The notes under the pieces: generated by a model
Told to the model about the DNA's origin: nothing
What the model saw: the letters and a program-made list of their open reading frames with translations, nothing else
The model's database searches: none
Translations under genes and position numbers: made by a program
Source of the DNA: Mycobacterium europaeum
GTDB taxonomy: Bacteria > Actinomycetota > Actinomycetes > Mycobacteriales > Mycobacteriaceae
Reading direction: 5' to 3'
NCBI RefSeq assembly: GCF_002102155.1
Contig: NZ_LQOU01000004.1
Coordinates: 1-64,000, forward strand
DNA length: 64,000 nt
Shown here: positions 26,204 through 35,624 of the stretch, piece after piece
How the letters are laid out: every line of letters starts with the position of its first letter
Numbering within the stretch: position 1 is the stretch's first letter

Positions 26204-27163
26204 CTAATCCAGCAGTGACCGCGCCCGGGCCAGCAACCTCGGGAGCGTTGCCGCCATGGCCTCCAATTCCGGCCGCGGACTGCGCCGTCGCCGGTTGTGT
26301 TTGACGATCAGGGACCACGTCGCGGCCGACTTGAAGCACGCGAGCGCCTCGAACCAGGCCAGGTCGGTGACCCCGCGGCCCAGCCCTTCTTGGTAGAGCT
26401 TTGCGAGTTCGGCCACGGGCGGCACCATGCCGGCCGGCCCGGAAAAGCGCCCGTAGGTGTCGGGGTCGCAGTTGATCAGAAACCAGCCGGCGTCGATGCG
26501 CGGATCGCCGACCGACCAGATTTCCCAGTCGATTACCGCGTTGATGCCGGATCCGGCGGCCAGCAGGTTGCCCAGCCGGAAATCACCGTGCACCACGCTC
26601 GGCCGCATCGCCCTTGGGGCGCAACTCGACAACGCGTCACGCACCGCCGGCCAATCGGGCACCAGCGTCGCGTCCACCGTTCGCAGCGTCTGTGACCACC
26701 GCCGGACCTCGGCGCCCGCATCGACGGGCGGTTCGTCATCCAGGCTGAGCTCACTCGGCGACAGGCCGTGCAGGACGGCCATGGTCCGGCATGCGTTGCG
26801 GTACCGCTCGGGAAGCGTGGGCGAAGCGGCGCAACCGTCGAAAAGTGGTTCCACACAGTCGCCTTCGACGTGCGACATCACGAACAAAGGCGGTATGCGC
26901 GGGGGGTCCCCCGGGTCCTCCCGCAGCACCTCCGGCACCGGAACTCCCGTTCCGGCAAGCGCCTTGATGATGCGGGCCTGACGCAGTACGTCGCGGTGAC
27001 CGACCGGGTCGACACCGGGCGGAGCGACCTTGATCACGACCGGTCGCCCGCCAAGGTCCCCGCTGAACGTCAGGCTGGAGGCGCCGCCGGTCAGTGGGGC
27101 AATGCCGGTGACGCCGGCACCGCCCAGTCGCCGCCGCAGCTCGTCCGAATCGAGCTCGGCCAT
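26204..27163 (-). CDS. Phosphotransferase (aminoglycoside phosphotransferase-like kinase fold)
   Basis: 319 residues with the APH/choline-kinase fold: nucleotide loop with LTGGASSLTF, VVIKVAPPG (Lys), catalytic loop VVHGDFRLGNLL (Asp) and metal-binding NAVIDWEIWSVGDP. Proteins like this in mycobacteria are often beside SDR and acyl-CoA dehydrogenase genes and phosphorylate small or lipid substrates. Drug resistance should not be inferred. It starts right after the SDR stop (adjacent bases), so it is cotranscribed with that gene. Confidence 0.88.
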   Translation of the reverse strand: MAELDSDELRRRLGGAGVTGIAPLTGGASSLTFSGDLGGRPVVIKVAPPGVDPVGHRDVLRQARIIKALAGTGVPVPEVLREDPGDPPRIPPLFVMSHVEGDCVEPLFDGCAASPTLPERYRNACRTMAVLHGLSPSELSLDDEPPVDAGAEVRRWSQTLRTVDATLVPDWPAVRDALSSCAPRAMRPSVVHGDFRLGNLLAAGSGINAVIDWEIWSVGDPRIDAGWFLINCDPDTYGRFSGPAGMVPPVAELAKLYQEGLGRGVTDLAWFEALACFKSAATWSLIVKHNRRRRSPRPELEAMAATLPRLLARARSLLD

Positions 27164-27964
27164 TCAGTTGGCGGACTTTGTCCAGCCCACCTCGGCGAGG
27201 AAGGGCTGAGTGTGCGCGATGCGGCCGGTCAGGATTTTCGGATCACCGGTACACAGCCGCAGGGCGGTCTCGGTGATCAGTTCGATGTCCTCGGTGTCGG
27301 TCTTGGCCAGATCGAGGGTGCCGGCCCCGGGTGTGGCCACGGGATTGCTGGGCGCGGCGGCGTTGACGGCGATTCCGTCGTCGTACAGCTCGGCCGCAAG
27401 GCTTTTCGTCAGCCGGTTCAGCGCGGCCTTGACCGTCCCGTAGATGCCGAAGCCGGCGGTGCGGTCGAACTCGGAGAACGGCGGTCCCGGCGGCAGGTCG
27501 CCGCCCGCCGAGGTGAGGTTCAGGATCCAGCCCCTCCCGCGCTCGCGCATCGCGGGGATCGCCAGCTGGCTCAACTGCAGCGGACCGAGGACGTGCATCT
27601 CGATCATCAGGCGGGCCCGCCGTTCGGGAAATCCGTCCAGGGGACGCAGGAAGGTCACCGCCGCGTTGTTGACCAGAATGTCCGGAGGCCCGACCGCGCT
27701 GACCACCTCGGCGAAAAGCCTTGCCCGCTCCTCGGATTGGGACAGGTCGGCCTGGACCGCGACAGCCTTCCCGCCGCCGGCCACGATCTCGTCCAGGGTT
27801 TCCCTCAGCGATCCCCGGTACTTGGGGTCAGGGTCCATCGTGCGGGCGGTCAGCGCGACCGTGGCACCGTGTGCGGCGAGCCGTGCGGCGATCGCCTTGC
27901 CCAGCCCGCGGCTGCTGCCGGTGACGAGGGCCACCATCCCCTCGCAGCGTTGGTCTACGCTCAT
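27164..27964 (-). CDS. Short-chain dehydrogenase/reductase (SDR)
   Basis: 266 residues: VTGSSRGLGKAIA (nucleotide loop), NNAAVTF, catalytic Ser in NLTSAGG and Tyr/Lys in YGTVKAAL. It has a longer loop after the first strand (residues 41-58) than the usual 250-residue enzyme. The typical PG motif after the active site is replaced by AAPSNPVATPG. Substrate unknown. It is directly followed by the phosphotransferase gene with no gap. The 48 bp upstream separate it from the DoxX gene, which runs in the same direction. Confidence 0.92.
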   Translation of the reverse strand: MSVDQRCEGMVALVTGSSRGLGKAIAARLAAHGATVALTARTMDPDPKYRGSLRETLDEIVAGGGKAVAVQADLSQSEERARLFAEVVSAVGPPDILVNNAAVTFLRPLDGFPERRARLMIEMHVLGPLQLSQLAIPAMRERGRGWILNLTSAGGDLPPGPPFSEFDRTAGFGIYGTVKAALNRLTKSLAAELYDDGIAVNAAAPSNPVATPGAGTLDLAKTDTEDIELITETALRLCTGDPKILTGRIAHTQPFLAEVGWTKSAN

Positions 27965-28012
27965 CTTCGGCCCTTCTATATGGAAATGGCTTCTCCGTAT
28001 CAGAGAATGCCA

Positions 28013-28456
28013 TTATCGAGGCTTGGCCGAAAGTGCCGTCCTGGCGCGCACCGCGTCGATCGAGTAGTTCCCGCCCCCCGCGAAGACCAGCAGCAAGAAC
28101 GCGAAGCAGAACAGGATCGCCAAGGCCCCACCGTTGCCGGCCGGCGGATCGGCGACGGGCCACAGCGCTTGGGGTTGGTGGATCCAGAAGTAGGCGACCG
28201 CCATCTGCCCCGAGGCCACCAACGAGACGGCGCGGGTGAACAGGCCCGTGCCGATGAGCAGACCCGCGACGACTTCGATCAACCCGGCATACCACCCCGG
28301 CCAGGAGCCGAACTCGACGCGAACCGGCGAACGGACGGGCCAATCGAACAGGCTCCTGGACCCGTATGCGGCGAAGAGCAAACCGTAGACGACCCGAAAC
28401 ACACTCAGCACCGCCGGGGTGTGGCGATCCAGTCGCCGGCCCAGATCCGCTGTCAC
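28013..28456 (-). CDS. DoxX-family membrane protein
   Basis: 147 residues with four hydrophobic helices and the DoxX pattern: FRVVYGLLFAAYG, then EVVAGLLIGTGLFTR and FCFAFLLLVFAGGG. GTG 28456 is chosen because it overlaps the hydrolase stop by 4 bp (GTGA); the longer frame is a shadow of that gene. DoxX proteins are involved in thiol/redox stress handling in mycobacteria, in complex with superoxide dismutase and a thiosulfate sulfurtransferase, neither of which is nearby. Confidence 0.85.
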   Translation of the reverse strand: MTADLGRRLDRHTPAVLSVFRVVYGLLFAAYGSRSLFDWPVRSPVRVEFGSWPGWYAGLIEVVAGLLIGTGLFTRAVSLVASGQMAVAYFWIHQPQALWPVADPPAGNGGALAILFCFAFLLLVFAGGGNYSIDAVRARTALSAKPR

Positions 28457-29376
28457 GACTGCGAGGTTACGGTCGCGGCCCAGTCGAGCAGGCGCCGCCA
28501 AAGCCGATGGCGGCTCGAGGCCATGTTGTGGCAGTGCGCGCTGTCGGCCAGAACCAGCGTGGTGATGTCCGGGCAACTGCGATACAGGGCGGCTTCGCCG
28601 CGCGGGTCCGGCGAGACGTCGACGACGCCGTACCCGATCAACACGGGGACGTCGATCAGTGCGGCGTGGTCGGCGACGACCCCCGGGACCATGGCGGTGC
28701 CGAACACTCGCGGCACCATCGACCTGGCGACGACGCAGTCCGCCGCCACGACGCCGGCCGGAACGTCGGCCAGGTGGAACCAGCTCTGCAGGTGCTCACG
28801 GGGTCCCTCGAAGTAGGGCTCCGGCAGGGCGGACAGGATCTCCCGGGCGAGTTCCTCGCGTCCCCGCGCGGTTGCCGACCGGGCGATGAACGCCGGATCC
28901 AGGTTCAGCGGCGCGACGTGCTGATTGGTGCACCCGAGAAGGGCCAGTGCGGTGAAGCTGGAGAACAGCGCCTGCTGTGTGATTGCCAGGTAGCCGCCGA
29001 GGGAATGGGCCACCGCCACCGGAGGCGCCTGGATTCCGATCGCCTCGGGCAACGCGGAGACGGCGTGCGCGAGCGCCGCAGCGATGTCGCGGAATCCGAA
29101 ATCGCCTGCGGGCTGGGAGCTCTCGCCGGTGCCCAGCGGGTCGATGGTTACCACGGCGTAGCCGTTTCCGGTGGCGAACTCGGCGAAGCTGTAGCCGTGC
29201 TGGCCGGGGATGCACAGGTCCCAGTAGTCGCGGCTGTAGGTGCCGCCCGGCAGACAGACCAGCACGCCCACGGTCGCCCCGCCGGTGCGCGCGGGATAGT
29301 AGGTCGCCGCCAGGGATGCTTGCTCCCCGACCGCGTCGCTGGCGTCGAACCGCAACGCCCGAGCGGAAGAGTTCAT
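28453..29376 (-). CDS. Alpha/beta hydrolase
   Basis: 307 residues. The nucleophile elbow is AHSLGGY (Ser125), oxyanion-hole region CLPGGTYSRDYWD, an acidic residue in GYGVVDVSPDP and the catalytic His near the end (DSAHCHNM). It is probably a serine esterase or lipase-like enzyme; the substrate is unknown. Followed by DoxX with a 4-bp overlap. Confidence 0.88.
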   Translation of the reverse strand: MNSSARALRFDASDAVGEQASLAATYYPARTGGATVGVLVCLPGGTYSRDYWDLCIPGQHGYSFAEFATGNGYAVVTIDPLGTGESSQPAGDFGFRDIAAALAHAVSALPEAIGIQAPPVAVAHSLGGYLAITQQALFSSFTALALLGCTNQHVAPLNLDPAFIARSATARGREELAREILSALPEPYFEGPREHLQSWFHLADVPAGVVAADCVVARSMVPRVFGTAMVPGVVADHAALIDVPVLIGYGVVDVSPDPRGEAALYRSCPDITTLVLADSAHCHNMASSRHRLWRRLLDWAATVTSQS

Positions 29377-29531
29377 AGGGCGCTCATGTCCTCGTCTTCC
29401 TCGGCGTGCCGGCCAAACCGGTCACCACGCGATGCGGTCCGTGGCTGCGCCATTTCGGCGTAACGTCATACTCGCGTACATCGGGTGATCAAGACGCCAA
29501 CTCGTGGACTCTGGTGGATGGAAATGTGGTG

Positions 29532-29927
29532 ATGGCCGAGACTTTCCCCGATCGGCGATCGGACCCTTCGGACTGGGCCGCCAAGGTCCAACAGCGGGTG
29601 AAAGAGCTCAACCAGCGAAGGGCGGAATTGGCCGCGGGCGAGCGCCCGACGCCTGAGTCGGTGGAGCTGGCGCACCGCCGTGCCGAGGAATCCTTGCTCC
29701 GCGCGCAAGCGGCTCACCGCGCCGCGGCCCGGCGGCACGAAGAGTTGGCCCGGGTGCACGAGCAAACGGCGAACAGCTATCAACGGGCCGCACTGCAAGG
29801 GCTGGGGCCCACCGCTCGGCTGCAACAAGCGGCCGATGATCATTGGCAGGCCGCACAAGAAAGCCGGCTGGAGGCCCTGGAGGACGAGGCGAAGGCCCAA
29901 GAACCCAAGGAATCCTCATCGGGTTAG
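29532..29927 (+). CDS. Alpha-helical coiled-coil protein, unknown function
   Basis: 131 residues from ATG 29532 (GTG 29526 and 29529 are in-frame alternatives). Nearly the whole length is charged helix (WAAKVQQRVKELNQRRAEL; HRRAEESLLRAQAAHRAAARRHEELARVHEQ), ending in an acidic tail. There is no signal or membrane segment. Similar hydrophilic proteins occur in mycobacteria without assigned function. It precedes mmr by 41 bp on the same strand. Confidence 0.7.
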   Translation: MAETFPDRRSDPSDWAAKVQQRVKELNQRRAELAAGERPTPESVELAHRRAEESLLRAQAAHRAAARRHEELARVHEQTANSYQRAALQGLGPTARLQQAADDHWQAAQESRLEALEDEAKAQEPKESSSG

Positions 29928-29968
29928 CTCCCGAACCAGTCCGCCCGTCGCCCGTCCAAGGAGACTCC

Positions 29969-30292
29969 TTGACATACGTCCTTCTCCTCTGCGCCATCCT
30001 CGCGGAAGTGGCCGCCACCAGCCTGCTCAAGAGCACGGAGGGCTTCACCAGGCTGTGGCCGACGGTCATCTGCCTGACGGGTTACGCCATCTCGTTTGCG
30101 CTGCTGGCACTGTCGATCTCGCGCGGCATGCAGACAGACGTCGCCTACGCGCTGTGGTCGGCAATCGGTACGGCCCTGATCGTGCTCATCGCGGTGCTGT
30201 TTCTCGGCTCGACGGTCTCCGTCGCCAAGGTGGTCGGCGTGGGGTTGATCATCGCCGGCGTGGTCACGTTGAACCTGTCCGGCGCCCACTGA
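29969..30292 (+). CDS. mmr: Small multidrug resistance efflux protein Mmr
   Basis: 107 residues with four membrane helices, starting at TTG 29969 with AAGGAG just upstream; no ATG or GTG gives a complete first helix. The SMR glutamate is in the first helix (LCAILAEVAATS), followed by LLKSTEGFTRLWP, ALLALSISRGMQTDVAYALWSAIG and VVGVGLIIAGVVTLNLSGAH, close to M. tuberculosis Mmr (Rv3065). It exports quaternary ammonium compounds and dyes by proton antiport as a dual-topology dimer. Its stop is 2 bp from the stop of the convergent hydrolase. Confidence 0.93.
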   Translation: MTYVLLLCAILAEVAATSLLKSTEGFTRLWPTVICLTGYAISFALLALSISRGMQTDVAYALWSAIGTALIVLIAVLFLGSTVSVAKVVGVGLIIAGVVTLNLSGAH

Positions 30293-30294
30293 CG

Positions 30295-31191
30295 TCAGGC
30301 GCGGGCGGCTAGCGGCGCACTCAGCAGGTCGAGCAGCGCCGCGGTCACCTCGTCGGGCCGTTCCTCCATGACATAGTGGTCGGCGCCCGGCAGCCGAATT
30401 AGTGTGGCGTGCGGGATGGACCCGGCCAGTTCGCGCGCGGTGCCGAACGGGATATAGGGATCGCGGTCACCCCAGATCACGGCCACCGGGCACCGGATCG
30501 TCCCGAGTCCGTCCGCCAGCCACGGAACGGCGGGCACCGGGTAATGCGAGAAGAAGTTCCAGAACGTGCGCGTCCCCTCGGGCGAATTCATCCAGCCCAG
30601 GTACTCGGCTTCCAGCGCGGTGTCGAAGCAGCCGAGCCTTCGATAGCGGGTCAGTGCCAGATGGTGCAGCGCGGCCAGCGGAAGACGGTGTGCGGCATCA
30701 GACAGCGCCGGGTGGGTCGCGATCCAGCGTTGCCCCCGGGAAAAGCGGTAGAACCCCGGGCGAAAGATGCCATGCGCACGGGTGTTCAAGAGAGCAAGCC
30801 GCAGCACTCGCTCGGCATGGCGGATGGCATAACCGAGTCCGATGAAGCCCCCGTAGTCGTGGGCGCACAGGTTGAACCGTTGCCACCCCAACTCCGCCAC
30901 GAATCGTTCGAGCCGCTCTACCTCGTTGTCGTAGGTAGCCACGGTCGACGGCGGATCCGACCGGCCGAAGCCGGGCCAATCCGGCGCCACGACGTGGTGG
31001 CTCTCGGACAGCGCCGCGATCTGATGGCGCCAGCAGGATGCGCTCTGCGGGTAGCCGTGCAGCAGCAGCGCTGGCTCTCCCCTGCCGGCGGCCTCTCCGA
31101 ACACGTTGCGTCCGTCGATGTTCCACACGGTCGAAACATATGCGCATCCGGCGCCGTGCCACCCCTCGCTTTGAGACACACGACGCTCCAT
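30295..31191 (-). CDS. Alpha/beta hydrolase (epoxide hydrolase / haloalkane dehalogenase-like)
   Basis: About 298 residues from ATG 31191; the exact start is uncertain because the frame is open for 36 more codons and the domain proper begins at VWNIDGRNVF. The oxyanion motif is LHGYPQSASCWRHQ. The nucleophile elbow is AHDYGGFIG, so the nucleophile is Asp, as in epoxide hydrolases and haloalkane dehalogenases. The acid is in IWGDRDPYIPFG and the His in PGADHYVMEE. A cap domain lies between. Substrate unknown. Confidence 0.85.
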   Translation of the reverse strand: MERRVSQSEGWHGAGCAYVSTVWNIDGRNVFGEAAGRGEPALLLHGYPQSASCWRHQIAALSESHHVVAPDWPGFGRSDPPSTVATYDNEVERLERFVAELGWQRFNLCAHDYGGFIGLGYAIRHAERVLRLALLNTRAHGIFRPGFYRFSRGQRWIATHPALSDAAHRLPLAALHHLALTRYRRLGCFDTALEAEYLGWMNSPEGTRTFWNFFSHYPVPAVPWLADGLGTIRCPVAVIWGDRDPYIPFGTARELAGSIPHATLIRLPGADHYVMEERPDEVTAALLDLLSAPLAARA

Positions 31192-31378
31192 TCCCGCCAC
31201 CGCGAGATCCCGCGGCCCGACGGCCGCCCGCGCCGATTCGTCGCCGGCCCGTGAGCTGGTGTTTACGTAAGAGCCTTCAGCTGCGCTCCTCGTGTGCAAA
31301 CATCACTGCCAGACTGACGGTCTGCCGTCCCCGGACGACAGGTTGATTTGCGGCAACCTCGAGGGAGTAGGACTCACG

Positions 31379-33901
31379 ATGACCGATGTCGATCAGCCGC
31401 CCACCGACGGAATCGCCCCCTCAAGTCCCGCGAGGGCCGATCTGGTCGAGCACTCTCGCACCGGGATGAGCGCGGCCGCGCTGCAACGGGCCATCAACGA
31501 CCACCTGCGCTACTCGATCGGCCGGCCCGCCGCGGCCCGCCGGCCCGAGCATTACTACCGGGCGCTCGCACTGGCCGTGCGCGACCGCATGCAGGACCGC
31601 CGCGTGGTGTCGACCCAGACCTCGCTCGATCTCGGCCGCAAGGTGACCTGCTACCTGTCGGCGGAATTCCTGATGGGTCCGCAACTGGGTAACAACCTGC
31701 TCAATCTCGGCATGGAGCGGGCGGCCCGTGAAGCGCTGACGGCGATGGGGCAGAACCTGGACACGGTCCTGGCGTGTGAGGAGGAGCCGGGGCTGGGCAA
31801 CGGCGGCCTGGGCCGGCTCGCGGCGTGCTACCTGGACTCGCTGGCCACCCTGGAGCGACCGGCGATCGGCTACGGAATCCGTTACGAGTTCGGCATTTTC
31901 GATCAGGAGATTCACGATGGCTGGCAGGTTGAGCAGACCGACAACTGGCTGGACCACGGGAATCCCTGGGAGATCGCCAAACCCGATGTCAACTACGTGG
32001 TCAAATGGGGCGGCTACGCCGCTCACTACACGGACGACGCCGGCAAAGACCGCGTCCGATGGGTGCCGGGGCGGGTGCTGAAGGGGGTCGCCTACGACAC
32101 CCCAATCCAGGGCTACGGCGTCAACACCTGCAACGTGCTGACGTTGTGGAGCGCGCGCGCCGTCAAGTCGTTCGCGTTGGAAGCCTTCAACACCGGCGAC
32201 TACTACGGGGCGGTCGAGGACGAGGTGATGTCGGAGACGGTCACCAAGGTGCTTTATCCCAACGACGAGCCGGAGGCGGGCAAACAGCTGCGCCTGCTGC
32301 AGCAGTATTTCTTCGTGTCGTGTTCGCTGCAGCATGTGCTGCACATCATGGATGACCTTGCCGACGTTTCGGTGACCGAACTCCCTCAGCGTTTTGCGTT
32401 GCAACTCAACGACACCCATCCGTCGATCGGCGTCGCCGAGCTCATGCGGTTGTTGGTCGACGAACGCGAATTCAACTGGGAAGAGGCGTGGGAGATCACG
32501 GTCGCGACGTTCGGCTACACCAACCACACCCTGCTACCGGAGGCGCTGGAGACCTGGCCGCTGGAGATGTTCGCCGAGGCGCTGCCGCGCCACCTGGAGA
32601 TCATCTACGAGATCAACCGCCGGTTTCTCGACGAAGTGCGCGCTCGGTTCCCGGGTGACGAGGAGCGGGTCGGCCGGATGTCGCTCATCGGCGAGAACGG
32701 CGGCAAGAACGTCCGGATGGCGCACCTGGCGACCGTCGGTAGCCACGCCATCAACGGTGTCGCCGCACTGCACTCGGAGCTGCTGAAAAGCAGTGTGCTC
32801 AAAGACTTTTACGAGATGTGGCCCGAACGGTTCAGCAACAAGACCAACGGCGTGACGCCGCGCCGCTTCCTGGCGCTGGCCAATCCGGGGCTGCGCGAAC
32901 TGCTCGACCGCACCGTCGGTGATGGATGGCTGACCGATCTGAGTCGCCTGCGCGGACTCGAGCCGTTGGTCGACGACCACACGTTCCGGCGGGAATGGCG
33001 CGACATCAAACGCAACAACAAGGCGCGCCTCGCCAAGTACATCCGCTCGGTAGCCGGCGTGGACCTCGACCCGGACTGGATGTTCGACGTCCAGGTCAAG
33101 CGCATCCACGAGTACAAGCGTCAGCATCTCAACGTCCTGCACGTGGTGGCGCTCTATCGCCGCCTCAAGCAGGACCCCGGCCTGTCGATTCCGCAGCGGG
33201 CCTTCATCTTCGGCGGAAAGGCCGCCCCCGGCTACTTCATGGCCAAGCGGATCATCAAGCTGATCAACGCCGTCGGGGAGACCGTCAACGCCGACCCGGA
33301 CGTCAACCGGTTCCTGAAGGTGGCGTTCGTGCCGAACTTCAACGTGCAGAACGCGCACATGATCTACCCGGCCGCCGATTTGTCCGAGCAGATCTCCACC
33401 GCGGGCAAGGAGGCGTCGGGCACCGGGAACATGAAGTTCATGATCAACGGCGCCCTGACGGTCGGCACGCTCGACGGCGCCAACGTCGAGATGCGCGACG
33501 AGGTGGGTCCGGAGAACTTCTTCCTGTTCGGCCTGACGGAGCAGGAGGTCGAGGCGGTCAAGGCCGGCGGATACCGCCCGGCCGATTACATCGACGGCAA
33601 CGACGAGCTGCGCGCGGTGCTGGATCTGATTGCGGCCGGAACGTTCTCGCACGGCGACACCGAGGTGTTCCGCCCGCTGGTCGACAACCTGCGCCATGAC
33701 GACCCCTTCCTGGTGTGCGCCGACTTTGCGTCCTACGTCAACTGCCAGGAGCAGGTGAGCGCCGCGTGGCAGGACAGGGAGTCGTGGACGAAGATGTCCA
33801 TCCTCAATACCGCTCGCAGCGGCAAGTTCTCGTCGGATCGCGCGATCACCGAATACTGCGACGACATCTGGAACGTGTGGCCGCTGACCGTGAAGATGTA
33901 A
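31379..33901 (+). CDS. glgP: Glycogen phosphorylase
   Basis: 840 residues from ATG 31379. The glycosyltransferase family 35 pattern is complete: CYLSAEFLMG, GLGNGGLGRLAACYLDS, ALQLNDTHPSI, and the PLP-binding site EASGTGNMKFMINGALTVGTLDGANVE (Lys in GNMKF). It releases glucose-1-phosphate from glycogen or other alpha-1,4-glucans. The length matches bacterial maltodextrin/glycogen phosphorylases. No other glycogen gene is adjacent, so it seems to be a monocistronic gene. Confidence 0.96.
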   Translation: MTDVDQPPTDGIAPSSPARADLVEHSRTGMSAAALQRAINDHLRYSIGRPAAARRPEHYYRALALAVRDRMQDRRVVSTQTSLDLGRKVTCYLSAEFLMGPQLGNNLLNLGMERAAREALTAMGQNLDTVLACEEEPGLGNGGLGRLAACYLDSLATLERPAIGYGIRYEFGIFDQEIHDGWQVEQTDNWLDHGNPWEIAKPDVNYVVKWGGYAAHYTDDAGKDRVRWVPGRVLKGVAYDTPIQGYGVNTCNVLTLWSARAVKSFALEAFNTGDYYGAVEDEVMSETVTKVLYPNDEPEAGKQLRLLQQYFFVSCSLQHVLHIMDDLADVSVTELPQRFALQLNDTHPSIGVAELMRLLVDEREFNWEEAWEITVATFGYTNHTLLPEALETWPLEMFAEALPRHLEIIYEINRRFLDEVRARFPGDEERVGRMSLIGENGGKNVRMAHLATVGSHAINGVAALHSELLKSSVLKDFYEMWPERFSNKTNGVTPRRFLALANPGLRELLDRTVGDGWLTDLSRLRGLEPLVDDHTFRREWRDIKRNNKARLAKYIRSVAGVDLDPDWMFDVQVKRIHEYKRQHLNVLHVVALYRRLKQDPGLSIPQRAFIFGGKAAPGYFMAKRIIKLINAVGETVNADPDVNRFLKVAFVPNFNVQNAHMIYPAADLSEQISTAGKEASGTGNMKFMINGALTVGTLDGANVEMRDEVGPENFFLFGLTEQEVEAVKAGGYRPADYIDGNDELRAVLDLIAAGTFSHGDTEVFRPLVDNLRHDDPFLVCADFASYVNCQEQVSAAWQDRESWTKMSILNTARSGKFSSDRAITEYCDDIWNVWPLTVKM

Positions 33902-34044
33902 GAAGCATCGCAACGCCGGTAGGTCCGGCACTCCGCCCGCGGTCAGCCATCCATCGCCGCTCGTCGCTGCGCATCGCCACAGGCTAAGGCTGAACCGGCG
34001 CTCGACAGTGGACGTTTTCCCGCTCCGCCGCAAGGATCGACACA

Positions 34045-35511
34045 GTGACCCCTGGCAGGAGAAAAGTGACCCTACGATTCCGTCGGCTTGCGCTGGCCCC
34101 AGTGACCATGGCGCTGGCGATGCTGCTCGCGCCGTCCGCGTCGGCCGACACCTATACCGATCAGCTGGTGGACAAGTTCAACGCCCAGACGCACGTCCTG
34201 GCCGACCCGGCGGCGAATCCGCCGCTGCGGGACCCCGACGGGCTCAACGACCAGATCCTGTCCAGCCGATGGACCTGGAGTTCCACGCCGCCGGTCTGGG
34301 TGGCGGCGGTGGCCCGCAGCCAGACCGGAGTGACCACCGCGGACGCCGTCCACACCGCCATGCTCCGCCGGGATCCCACCTTCAGCGGCGTCATCCTGGT
34401 CATCGACGCCAGGGGCTACCACGTCCGCGCCTACAACGTGCCCAAGGCGGTCGCGGACAGCGTCGACCCGCTCATGAGCCAGTCGGCCAGAAACCACCGA
34501 AACGACCCGTACGGCGCGACCAGCGAATTCGTCGGCAGGCTCGCCAGAGTGGACGTGTCCTCGGGTGGACCGGCGACGACGTCGCCCGTGGTGCACAGGA
34601 ACCCCGACCGGTGGTCGTGGCTGTGGACGCTGCTGGTCTTTCTCGCCGTCGCGTTGAGCGTCATCAGCTTGGTCTGGTTCGTGGCGAGCCGAAAGCGCAA
34701 GCGCCGCACGGACGCAGAGGCGCGCGAGCAGATCAAGCAGGAATTGATCACCGCCACAGCGGATGTCGGCGACCTCGACAACGCGGTGCTCACCAACAGC
34801 GAAACGGACGTCAGCGCGGAGTCCACCAAGGCGAACGCCAGCCTGTATGACGCCAGGAAGGCCTATGAGACAGGGGACTACGGTGCGGCGCGGGCACACC
34901 TGAGCGTGGTGCAGTCGACGGTGGCCAAGGCCAACCAGAAGCTCAACCCAGGTCACCCGGCACCCAACGTCGCCGCCGTCGACTCGGTGCCCGAGGACGA
35001 CCGCAAGCAGGCCTCGGTGCGCACGAAAAACCCCGACACCGGGGAGTACGTGACGATCAACAACAACAACTACAGCACCACCCCGCAGCCCGGCTATCCC
35101 CACTACTACGGGGGTGGCTACTACAACGGGATGTTCTTCTACCCCGGGTATTACCCGTACGCGTTCTGGGGTCCGGGCTGGGGTTGGGCGCTGACCGACG
35201 TCCTGCTGATGGATGCGCTGCTGGACGACCACTGGGGCGGCGGCTACGAACGCGGCTTCGAAGCCGGCCGCGATTCGGCGTACACGGACGCCGGCTATGA
35301 CGGCGGGCAAAGTGGCGGTTATGACAGCCCGCAGGGCGATGTCGGGTTCGGCGGCGGCTATGACTCCGGCGACGACACCGGCTTCGCAGGCGACGGCGGC
35401 GCGTACTCCAGCGGCGGCGACGTGGACTTCGGCGGCGGCTGGGACTCGGGTGGCGGGTCCGATTTCGGCGGCGGTGGCTCGGATTCCGGCGGCGGCGACT
35501 TCGGGTTCTGA
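34045..35511 (+). CDS. Membrane-anchored TPM-like protein with Gly/Asp/Tyr-rich tail
   Basis: 488 residues from GTG 34045 (AAGGA 8 bases upstream); GTG 34066 with AGGAG 4 bases upstream is an alternative. Layout: signal peptide (to about 35), an exported domain of about 120 residues resembling the TPM domain (SGVILVIDARGYHVRAYNVP), a membrane helix near 193-213, a cytoplasmic helical stretch (EAREQIKQELITATADVG, then repeated Ala/Lys-rich helices), an aromatic stretch (YYGGGYYNGMFFYPGYYPY) and about 100 residues of low-complexity Gly/Ser/Asp/Phe. The tail resembles Gly-rich scaffold or aggregation-prone segments. Function unknown. Confidence 0.8.
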   Translation: MTPGRRKVTLRFRRLALAPVTMALAMLLAPSASADTYTDQLVDKFNAQTHVLADPAANPPLRDPDGLNDQILSSRWTWSSTPPVWVAAVARSQTGVTTADAVHTAMLRRDPTFSGVILVIDARGYHVRAYNVPKAVADSVDPLMSQSARNHRNDPYGATSEFVGRLARVDVSSGGPATTSPVVHRNPDRWSWLWTLLVFLAVALSVISLVWFVASRKRKRRTDAEAREQIKQELITATADVGDLDNAVLTNSETDVSAESTKANASLYDARKAYETGDYGAARAHLSVVQSTVAKANQKLNPGHPAPNVAAVDSVPEDDRKQASVRTKNPDTGEYVTINNNNYSTTPQPGYPHYYGGGYYNGMFFYPGYYPYAFWGPGWGWALTDVLLMDALLDDHWGGGYERGFEAGRDSAYTDAGYDGGQSGGYDSPQGDVGFGGGYDSGDDTGFAGDGGAYSSGGDVDFGGGWDSGGGSDFGGGGSDSGGGDFGF

Positions 35512-35624
35512 CTCCCGAGAAGTAAGGTTTCGGAGATGAGCACCGGCCGGGCGCCTTTCTGGTGGGGCCCGTCGTCCGTGACGTCGTCAACGACCGGAAG
35601 CGGTGGCTCCGAAGGAGTGTGATC

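Noticed and set aside
31421-34033. Long minus-strand frames (368 and 499 codons) over glycogen phosphorylase
   Set aside because: Antisense shadows of a confidently identified gene.
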